Source: Cupriavidus sp. EM10
GTDB lineage: Bacteria > Pseudomonadota > Gammaproteobacteria > Burkholderiales > Burkholderiaceae
DNA: 64,000 nucleotides
Reading direction: 5' to 3'
Assembly: GCF_018729255.1 (NCBI RefSeq)
Contig: NZ_CP076060.1
Coordinates: 558,001-622,000, forward strand
Position 1 is the first letter of the stretch. Every line of letters starts with the position of its first letter. The notes under the pieces were generated by a model that was not told the DNA's origin, searched no databases, and saw nothing but the letters and a program-made list of their open reading frames with translations. Of the stretch, positions 57,773-64,000 are shown in pieces. Made by a program: the position numbers and the translations under genes.

Positions 57773-59296
57773 TCACACCCAGCCCAGCCAGCGCCAGTAC
57801 GTCGAGGCGAGCAGCAGCATCAGCAGGTAGCCGATAATCGTGACCGGAATACCGACGCGGGCAAACTGTCTGCCGTTAAAGGTATCCGTGCCCAGGCAGA
57901 CCATGTTCTGCGGCGCGTTGATCGGCAGGATGAAGCCGAAGCTGACCGTATAGCCCAGCAGCATCGTCATGCCCACCTTGTTGATGTCGCCCGGCAGCGT
58001 CTGCAGCACCGAGATCAGGATCGGCAGCAGCGCGGCGGTCAGCGCCGTGGCGCTGGCAAAGCCCAGGTGAATCAGAATCAGGAAGGCCGCCAGAACGGCA
58101 AAGATCATCAGCGTGCCGTGGTCGGCCAGGCCGGAATGCGTGACCACGAACCTGCCCAGCCATTGGCCGGCCTGCGTGGTCAGCAGGGCGGTGCCCAGGC
58201 TGATGCCGACGCCGAACACGATCAGCGTGCCCCACGGCGTGCGTTGCTGCATCGTCTTCCAGTCCATCACGCCGATACGCGGCATCATCAGGATCACCAG
58301 GCCCACGAACGTGATGGTGGCGGTGTCGAAGGCGTGCAGCTTGCCCTCGGTGGCCCAGAACAGCAGCAGGCCGATGGCGACGGCCGCCAGCCGCTTCTGC
58401 GGCCCGGTCATCGGCCCGAGCGCGGCCAGTTCGCGTTGCACGGCTTCCTTGCCGCCGGCGATGGCTTCGGTCTCGGGCGGCAGCAGCCAGCGCACCAGGA
58501 AGTACAGCACTGCCGACATGATGATGGCCCACGGCGCGCCGGCAATCAGCCATTGCAGCCAGGTCACGCGCTCGCCCAGCAGCTTGTCCATGAAGCCCGC
58601 GGTCAGCAGGTTCTGTGCGGCGGCGGTCTGGATACCCACGTTCCACACGCTGGTGGCCTGCGCCACCATGATCATGATGCCGGCGGCGATGTTGGATTTC
58701 TTGTCGACGCCGAACGCGGCGATCACGCCCATCATGATAGGCACGGTGCACGCGCTGCGCGCGGTGGCGCTGGGTACCACCAGGCTCAGGATGATGGTGA
58801 CCGCGATGGTGCCGATCAGGATGCGGCGCGTGCTGGTGCCGATGGCCGACAGCGTGACCAGCGCGATGCGCCGGTCCAGCCCGGTAACGGTCATCGCCGC
58901 CGAGATGAACAGTGCGGCGGCCACCAGCGCCAGGGCGGTATTCGAAAATCCGGCCAGCGCCATGCCCAGCGCACGCGATGTGCCGTAGAGGGTGTTGGGG
59001 TCGTTGACCATCGGCGCAAAGCCGATCAGTCCGGCCATCAGCGACGTGATCATGATGGCACTGGTCTCGTAGGTGACGGCCTCGGTGATCCAGACCACCA
59101 CGGCGAACGCCAGGATGGCCAGCATGCGCTGGCCGGCCACGGGCAGGTCGGGCGGCATTGGCACCATCAGCATGGCGATCAGGACCACGACGGCGGCGTA
59201 GAGACCCCAGTGGATACGTAGCTTGGGGGCGGCAGGCGCGGCAGCGGTGGCGGGCGCGCCGCCGGGGCCGGCAGGGGAGACTTGCGGATCAGGCAT
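57773..59296 (-). CDS. DASS-family carboxylate transporter
   Basis: A 507-residue inner membrane transporter of the divalent anion:sodium symporter family. It has about twelve helices and the two DASS motifs: SLVVPSATARSACTVPIMMGV (in the first half, with the SNT-like region) and HLGFASATALTAALLPI-plus-INAPQNMVCLGTDTF (second half). The N-terminal 40 residues are proline/alanine rich. The ATG at 59296 with AAGGA upstream is chosen; one at 59365 is possible. An Anr-like site precedes it. Confidence 0.92.
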   Translation of the reverse strand: MPDPQVSPAGPGGAPATAAAPAAPKLRIHWGLYAAVVVLIAMLMVPMPPDLPVAGQRMLAILAFAVVVWITEAVTYETSAIMITSLMAGLIGFAPMVNDPNTLYGTSRALGMALAGFSNTALALVAAALFISAAMTVTGLDRRIALVTLSAIGTSTRRILIGTIAVTIILSLVVPSATARSACTVPIMMGVIAAFGVDKKSNIAAGIMIMVAQATSVWNVGIQTAAAQNLLTAGFMDKLLGERVTWLQWLIAGAPWAIIMSAVLYFLVRWLLPPETEAIAGGKEAVQRELAALGPMTGPQKRLAAVAIGLLLFWATEGKLHAFDTATITFVGLVILMMPRIGVMDWKTMQQRTPWGTLIVFGVGISLGTALLTTQAGQWLGRFVVTHSGLADHGTLMIFAVLAAFLILIHLGFASATALTAALLPILISVLQTLPGDINKVGMTMLLGYTVSFGFILPINAPQNMVCLGTDTFNGRQFARVGIPVTIIGYLLMLLLASTYWRWLGWV

Positions 59297-59417
59297 GGTG
59301 AAATCCTTGATGGGGAGCAGCCTGTCGGACGCGTCGCGACGCGAAGGGGTCGCCGCGTTCGACATAAGGTCATTATGGAAATCGCGTCACCTGGTGCCAA
59401 GGCGACTGGTCCCGCCA

Positions 59418-59431
59418 ACTTGAGCCAGATC
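59418..59431. promoter_or_regulatory. FNR/Anr-type box upstream of the DASS-Ldh operon
   Basis: TTGAGCCAGATCAA differs from the FNR/Anr consensus TTGAT-N4-ATCAA at one base. It is 122 bases before the transporter start codon and 113 bases before the -35 of the divergent phosphatase gene. Confidence 0.5.
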
Positions 59432-59543
59432 AATCTTCTGAGGCGTCAGCCTTTGTCAAGGAAATGCGCTATTCCAGCCATGGCAACGGCTTGCGGGGTA
59501 TCGTCATGAAAACGATGTCGCCGCCCACGGCGATCTGAAATAA

Positions 59544-59572
59544 TTGACATCGATGCTGAACGTTTTCGAATG
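59544..59572 (+). promoter_or_regulatory. Possible promoter of the phosphatase gene
   Basis: A perfect -35 TTGACA (59544-59549), a 17-base spacer, and a weak -10 CGAATG (59567-59572). Confidence 0.4.
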
Positions 59573-59598
59573 CGCACCACGTGATGCGCCAAAGAACC

Positions 59599-60375
59599 AT
59601 GCATAACCCTGATGAAATTCGCGCGGTCGCCGCCATGCGACCCTGTCTGGACCTGGAAACGATTGCCAACGCCCGCGACCTGGGCGGGCTGGTCGGTCAT
59701 GCCGGGCGCCGCATCCGCCAGAACAGGCTTTATCGCAGCGCCAATCCGGCGCTTGGTTGCGCCGCCGATCTTGACAAGCTCCATGCCTTGCAGCTCGACA
59801 TCGTGGTCGACTTCCGTTCCACAGGCGAGAAGTCGCCAGCCGAGGACGCATTCGGCGAACGGTTCGAATGGCTGGCGGTGCCCGTGCTGGACGGCACGAT
59901 GTCGATGGACGTGTTGCTGCCGCGCCTGCGCGCCAGCAACGCCGCGCAGATGCACGGCTTCATGCTGGACGTGTACCGCGATTTCCCGGTGCGCTACCGG
60001 CAGGCTTTTGGCACGTTCCTGCGGCATGCCGAAGCGGGCAAGACGCTCTACTACCACTGCACGGCCGGCAAGGATCGCACCGGCTTTGCGTCGCTGTTGC
60101 TGCTGGGCGCGCTAGGGGTGTCCCAGGACGACATCGTGGCCAACTACCTCGAATCGAATCACTGGAACCAGCGCTTCAACGAAAGGATGCTGGCTGGCGT
60201 CGGGCAGATCGGCGTGACGGCCGACGCGATGCTGCCGCTGCTGGAGGTGCGCCCCGAATACATCGAGGCGTCGATGGATGCCATCACCGCGACGTACGGC
60301 AGCCTGGAACGGTTCCTGGCCGACGACCTTGGCGTGGACGTCGCAGTGCTGCGGGACCACTACCTCGTGTCATAG
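59599..60375 (+). CDS. Tyrosine-protein phosphatase (Y_phosphatase3 family)
   Basis: A 258-residue dual-specificity-like phosphatase. The active-site P-loop is YHCTAGKDRTGFASLLLLGA (CxxGKDRTG). The N-terminal NARDLGGLVGHAGRRIRQNR and LYRSANPALG, and VVDFRSTGEKSPAEDAF, are the family's conserved start. Members dephosphorylate tyrosine or phosphoinositides, as in MptpB/LipA. The ATG at 59599 (MHNPDEIR) fits; an in-frame ATG at 59584 is also possible, and neither has a strong ribosome-binding site. It is convergent with ackA. Confidence 0.92.
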   Translation: MHNPDEIRAVAAMRPCLDLETIANARDLGGLVGHAGRRIRQNRLYRSANPALGCAADLDKLHALQLDIVVDFRSTGEKSPAEDAFGERFEWLAVPVLDGTMSMDVLLPRLRASNAAQMHGFMLDVYRDFPVRYRQAFGTFLRHAEAGKTLYYHCTAGKDRTGFASLLLLGALGVSQDDIVANYLESNHWNQRFNERMLAGVGQIGVTADAMLPLLEVRPEYIEASMDAITATYGSLERFLADDLGVDVAVLRDHYLVS

Positions 60376-60394
60376 GCGCCATCGCGCCATCACC

Positions 60395-61618
60395 TCACAG
60401 CCCGCCGCACTCGCGCAGGATGCGCGCCGTCGACAGCGCGATCATGCCTTCCTCGTCGGTGGGCATCACCAGCACCGGCACCCGGCTGGCATCGTGGCTC
60501 ACGCGCTGGCAGTTATCGCCGTTGGCGGCGGGGTCCAGCGAGAGGCCGAACAGATCCGTCAGGTGGGCGCAGATGCGCGCGCGTATCTCGGGCGAATTGG
60601 CGCCGATTCCGGCCGTGAAGACCAGTGCTTCCAGGCCGCCCAGCGTGACCGCCAGCTTGCCGATTTCCTGCGCCGCACGATAGGCGTAGAAATCGATGGC
60701 CAGCTTTGCGCGCGGGCTGTCGCTGGCCAGCAGCGCGCGCATGTCGCTGCTGATGCCCGAGATGCCCTTGAGGCCCGACTGGCCGTACAGCATCGACTGG
60801 ATGGCATCGGCGCTCATGCCCTGCGCGGCCAGGTACAGCACCGCGCCGGGATCGATCGAGCCGCAGCGCGTGCCCATCGGCATGCCGTCGAGCGCGGTCA
60901 GCCCCATGGTCGAATCCACGCTCTTGCCGCCGTGCATCGCGCAAAGGCTGGCGCCATTGCCCAGGTGCGCCACGATGACCCGGCCTTCGGCCAGATCGGG
61001 CGCCACCTGCTTGAGCCGTCGCGCGATATACGCGTAGGACAGCCCGTGAAAGCCGTAGCGCCGCACGCCCTGCTCATAGTATTCGTAGGGCAGGGCCATC
61101 AGTTGCGCCAACTGATCGCGGCCGGCATGGAAGGCCGTGTCGAAGCACGCCACCTGCAGCAGGTCCGGCGCGGCGTTGCGGATGGCGCGGATGGCGGTCA
61201 GGTTGTGCGGCTGGTGCAGGGGCGCCAGCGGCACCAGCGTTTCCAGCTTCGCAATCACATCGTCGTCGATGCGCACCGCATCGGCAAATTCACTGCCGCC
61301 ATGCACCACGCGATGTCCGATCGCCACCGGCGGCGTGTCGCGCAGCGCCACGCTCAGCGTCAGGCGGATCAGCCGGAACGCGGCGTCGTGGTCCGCCACC
61401 TGCTCGACGGGAAATTTCTGGTCGGTCACCTCGCGGCCGTCGGCCATGCGCGCCACCAGGCGCGGTGCCACGCCGATGCCTTCGATCTGGCCATGCGCCG
61501 CCAGCGACGGCTGGATCTCGACGTTCTCGTGCGCCGCGTCGGGCACCACGTAGATCGACACCTTGACGCTCGACGAACCGGCGTTGACAACGAGAATGAC
61601 AGGATGCGGTGTGCTCAC
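60395..61618 (-). CDS. ackA: Acetate kinase
   Basis: A 407-residue cytosolic kinase of the ASKHA fold. Marks are VNAGSSSVKVSIYVV at the start, IGHRVVHGGSEFADAVRIDD, ACFDTAFHAGRDQLAQLMALP, the adenosine-binding HLGNGASLCAMHGGKSVDST and GLTALDGMPMGTRCGSIDPG, and FTAGIGANSPEIRARIC. It interconverts acetyl-P and acetate with ADP/ATP. It starts 12 bases after the phosphotransacetylase gene. Confidence 0.96.
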   Translation of the reverse strand: MSTPHPVILVVNAGSSSVKVSIYVVPDAAHENVEIQPSLAAHGQIEGIGVAPRLVARMADGREVTDQKFPVEQVADHDAAFRLIRLTLSVALRDTPPVAIGHRVVHGGSEFADAVRIDDDVIAKLETLVPLAPLHQPHNLTAIRAIRNAAPDLLQVACFDTAFHAGRDQLAQLMALPYEYYEQGVRRYGFHGLSYAYIARRLKQVAPDLAEGRVIVAHLGNGASLCAMHGGKSVDSTMGLTALDGMPMGTRCGSIDPGAVLYLAAQGMSADAIQSMLYGQSGLKGISGISSDMRALLASDSPRAKLAIDFYAYRAAQEIGKLAVTLGGLEALVFTAGIGANSPEIRARICAHLTDLFGLSLDPAANGDNCQRVSHDASRVPVLVMPTDEEGMIALSTARILRECGGL

Positions 61619-61630
61619 GCCGATATCTCC

Positions 61631-62581
61631 TCAGAGGGGCAGGGCGGCCTGCGTGGAAGTGCGGCGCGCATGGGCCAGCAGCACGGCGATGGCGCAACTG
61701 CCGATGCGGGCGCGCACGCTGTCGGCGCGGCTGGTCAGGATGATCGGCACGCGCGCGCCCAGCACGATGCCGGCGGCCTCGGCGCCGGCCAGGAACGTCA
61801 GCTGCTTGGCCAGCATGTTGCCGGCTTCCAGGTCGGGCACCAGCAGGATGTCGGGGTCGCCCGCCACCTCCGACTTGATGCCCTTGGTGTCCGCCGCCGC
61901 CTTGCTGATGGCATTGTCGAACGCCAGCGGGCCATCGAGCAGCCCACCTTCGATCTGCCCGCGCAGGCTCATCATGCAGAGCGCGGCGGCCTCGATGGTC
62001 GACGGGATCTTGTCGGTGACGGTCTCCACGGCCGACAGGATTGCCACCTTGGGCCGCTCGACGCCCAGCACGCGCACCAGGTCGATGGCATTGCGCACGA
62101 TGTCGGCCTTTTCGTTCAGCGTGGGAAAGATGTTGACCGCCGCGTCGGTGATGAACAGCGGCTTGTGATAGCTGGGCACGTCCATCGCAAACACGTGCGA
62201 CAGGCGGCGCCCGGTGCGCAGGCCGCTGGCAGTGCGCGCCACGGCGTGCAGCAGTTCGTCGGTGTGCAGGCTGCCTTTCATCAGCAGTTCGGCGCGGCCG
62301 GTGCGTACGGCGTCGACCGCACATTCGGCCGAGGCGTGGCTATGTGGGGCGTCGATGATCTCGGTATCGCCCAGTGCCAGGCCATGCTCGTCGGCCACGG
62401 CGCGGATGCGCGCGGTGGGGCCGCACAGGATGGGCACGATCAGCCCGAGCCGCGCGGCTTCCAGCGCGCCATCGAGCGACGAATAGTCGCAGGGATGCGC
62501 CACGGCGGTGGGGATAGGCGGAAGGCCCTCGCAGCGTGCGAGCAGGCGGGCGTACTTGTCGTCGGACGATGGTGTCGGCAT
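61631..62581 (-). CDS. Phosphate acetyl/butyryl transferase
   Basis: A 316-residue single-domain phosphotransacylase, shorter than E. coli Pta. Segments ELLMKGSLHTDELLHAVART, HVFAMDVPSYHKPLFITDAA and VAGDPDILLVPDLEAGNMLA are typical. It matches the C-terminal half of bifunctional enoyl-CoA hydratase/phosphotransacetylase proteins and Ptb-like enzymes. Adjacent ackA and the divergent DUF3141 gene form a grouping often seen in Burkholderiaceae, some of which are induced by low oxygen. The acyl chain specificity is not set by sequence. Confidence 0.9.
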   Translation of the reverse strand: MPTPSSDDKYARLLARCEGLPPIPTAVAHPCDYSSLDGALEAARLGLIVPILCGPTARIRAVADEHGLALGDTEIIDAPHSHASAECAVDAVRTGRAELLMKGSLHTDELLHAVARTASGLRTGRRLSHVFAMDVPSYHKPLFITDAAVNIFPTLNEKADIVRNAIDLVRVLGVERPKVAILSAVETVTDKIPSTIEAAALCMMSLRGQIEGGLLDGPLAFDNAISKAAADTKGIKSEVAGDPDILLVPDLEAGNMLAKQLTFLAGAEAAGIVLGARVPIILTSRADSVRARIGSCAIAVLLAHARRTSTQAALPL

Positions 62582-62678
62582 GGGCAGGTACCTGTTAGGC
62601 CATCAGGACAGCGACCGCAGCGAAGGCGGATGCTGCAATGCGCAAACGTGTGGAGCGAGTATAGGCGAGGCCGCGCAC

Positions 62679-62693
62679 CAAGTCCTTGACTTG
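62679..62693. promoter_or_regulatory. Small inverted repeat in the pta/DUF3141 divergent region
   Basis: CAAGTC-N3-GACTTG lies in the 292-base gap between the two divergent starts. It could be an operator. No FNR/Anr box was found in this gap. Confidence 0.3.
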
Positions 62694-62873
62694 CCTCTGT
62701 CATATTCTGAGTGCTCAAGAGCAGGCCCGGTCGCGCAATGCCCGCATTGGACTCTGGTACCGGTTGTCATGCCGCGCCGAGGCTGGTAGATTTTTACTGT
62801 TGCATCGCAGCAAGCGGTGTTCCCGCCACGCTGTACGCCATCTGACTCCGCCAATCCCCAAGGAGAAACGGAA

Positions 62874-64000
62874 ATGAATGCACGCCAACCTGTTGCGGGA
62901 CAAGCGCCTGCGCAGGACGCCCCCGCCGCAACTGCCGCGCCGGCCTCTGAAGCTTCCCCCGCATCCCCATCCCCCGAATCCGCGTTCGCCCCATTGGCCC
63001 CATTGGCTCCATTTCCGATGGGCGCCTGGCCGCCCGTGCCGATGCCGCCCATGGCGCAGGCCGCCTGGGAATACGGGCTCGACGCGTGGCAGCGGTCCAT
63101 CCTGTTCCTCGATATCCTGCGCCGTCGCGGCAACGAGACCGAGGAGCACGAACGCGGCGGCATGCCGCCCGTGCTCGTGTTCGACTACGAAGTGCTGATC
63201 GACGGACGCGACCTGCCCCGGCCAGTCAATTACGCGCTGCTGCGTATCGTGCCGCCGGCCGAGCATCCCACCGACATGACCCGGCGACCGTTCGTGGTGA
63301 TGGACCCGCGCGCGGGACACGGCCCCGGCATCGGCGGCTTCAAGGCCGACAGCGAGATCGGCAACGCGATCCGCACCGGGCATCCCTGCTACTTCATCAC
63401 GTTCTTCCGCGACCCGTGTCCGGGCCAGACCATCGAGGACGTGGCGCGCACTGAAGGCGAATTCCTGCAGGCGGTGGCGGCGCGCCATCCCGATGCACCG
63501 GGCAGGCCCTTCGTCGTCGGCAACTGCCAGGCGGGATGGGCGCTGTTGATCCTGGCCGCCGCTGCGCCGGACGTCACCGGCCCGATCCTGCTGGCCGGCG
63601 CGCCGGTGGCGTACTGGTCGGGCGTGCGCGGCAAGAATCCGATGCGCTATGCGGGCGGGCTGCTGGGCGGCACGTGGCTGTCGTCGCTGGCAGCAGACCT
63701 CGGCAATGGCCGCTTCGACGGCGCGTGGCTGGTGCAGAATTTCGAGAAGCTGAACCCGTCGAACACACTCTGGGAAAAGCTGTACAACGTCTACGCCAGG
63801 GTGGATACGGAAGGGCCGCGCTTCCTGGAGTTCGAGCGCTGGTGGGGCGGCCACTTCCTGATGAACCGCGGCGAGATCGACTGGATCGTGCAGAACCTGT
63901 TCGTCGGCAACCACCTGACGGCCGGCGAGGTGCGCAGCAACGACGGCCAGACCGTGATCGACCTGCGCAACGTGCGCTCGCCGGTGATCGTGTTTGCCTC
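62874..64000 (+). CDS. DUF3141 protein (PHB synthase-like alpha/beta hydrolase), cut by the window edge
   Basis: The first 375 residues are visible. AAGGAGAAACGGAA precedes the ATG. A Pro/Ala-rich leader of about 60 residues is followed by AWEYGLDAWQRSILFLDILRRRG, a phasin/PhaC-like entry helix. PFVVMDPRAGHGPGIGGFKA and FFRDPCPGQTIEDVARTEGE follow. The nucleophile elbow is GNCQAGWALLILAA, with Cys at the GxCxxG position, as in polyhydroxyalkanoate synthases. The protein is fused to, or related to, the C-terminal synthase-like fold in DUF3141. The pta and ackA genes are divergent. Confidence 0.88.
   Translation, partial: MNARQPVAGQAPAQDAPAATAAPASEASPASPSPESAFAPLAPLAPFPMGAWPPVPMPPMAQAAWEYGLDAWQRSILFLDILRRRGNETEEHERGGMPPVLVFDYEVLIDGRDLPRPVNYALLRIVPPAEHPTDMTRRPFVVMDPRAGHGPGIGGFKADSEIGNAIRTGHPCYFITFFRDPCPGQTIEDVARTEGEFLQAVAARHPDAPGRPFVVGNCQAGWALLILAAAAPDVTGPILLAGAPVAYWSGVRGKNPMRYAGGLLGGTWLSSLAADLGNGRFDGAWLVQNFEKLNPSNTLWEKLYNVYARVDTEGPRFLEFERWWGGHFLMNRGEIDWIVQNLFVGNHLTAGEVRSNDGQTVIDLRNVRSPVIVFA

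Noticed and set aside
56315..59221. A 968-codon plus-strand frame opposite the transglycosylase, dehydrogenase and transporter genes
   Set aside because: Composition is that of an antisense shadow (His/Arg/Gln/Asp rich), and the opposite strand encodes three recognisable proteins.

Overview
This is a GC-rich chromosomal window from a betaproteobacterium of the Burkholderiaceae, most likely Cupriavidus or a close relative. The inference rests on protein content and gene order: adk-kdsB-Trm112-lpxK-exbD-exbB-xseA-sodB, a complete fdsGBACD NAD-dependent formate dehydrogenase operon with a divergent FdsR-type regulator, 3-hydroxybutyrate dehydrogenase, and a DUF3141/pta/ackA group. No rRNA, tRNA, CRISPR, prophage, insertion sequence or dnaA origin was recognised.

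Layout. 1-1155: left edge, with the 5' part of a possible DUF6402-like gene (minus) and a small NTF2-like protein (plus). 1192-10710 (minus): a four-gene MdtABC/NodT-type tripartite RND efflux operon, divergent from an OmpR/EnvZ-type two-component pair (11019-13057) that probably regulates it. 13117-25900: housekeeping and transport genes (plsY, ybaK, xerD, ogt, a TctC-type binding protein, queG, tsaE, amiC, two carriers, a LysR regulator, a short-chain dehydrogenase, adk). 26311-29664 (minus): envelope and energy-transduction genes (kdsB, Trm112-like, lpxK, exbD, exbB). 29665-30683: a gene-free stretch with a degenerate repeat array rich in TGTGGA/TCCACA and two perfect DnaA boxes. 30684-32826: xseA and sodB.

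33033-39726: a redox and stress cluster. It holds a LysR regulator, a sensor-less histidine kinase, a GlxA/AraC-type regulator, an NmrA-like dehydrogenase, an Ohr-type peroxidase, an AhpD-like protein, a secreted cupin and a FixJ-like response regulator. Three promoters in this cluster share one conserved motif at nearly fixed distance from a -10-like hexamer. 39798-44904: bdhA and a GntP-type permease behind a near-consensus sigma-54 promoter, a divergent sigma-54 activator, and a CorA/ZntB-like transporter. 45001-47859: polyphosphate kinase 2 and an M30-like metallopeptidase lipoprotein. 47944-55331: fdsR and fdsGBACD. 55351-62581: MgtC-like protein, a stand-alone GT51 transglycosylase, an Ldh-family dehydrogenase with a DASS carboxylate transporter, a tyrosine phosphatase, ackA and pta. 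62874-end: a DUF3141 protein cut by the window edge.

A sequence-quality signal runs through the window. Six otherwise intact genes are broken by a single missing G or C within or next to a G/C run of 4-6, and a seventh such event may have fused the sigma-54 activator to its neighbour. Each is repaired by adding one base, which points to homopolymer undercalling rather than gene decay. These genes are annotated at full length with the frameshift noted.
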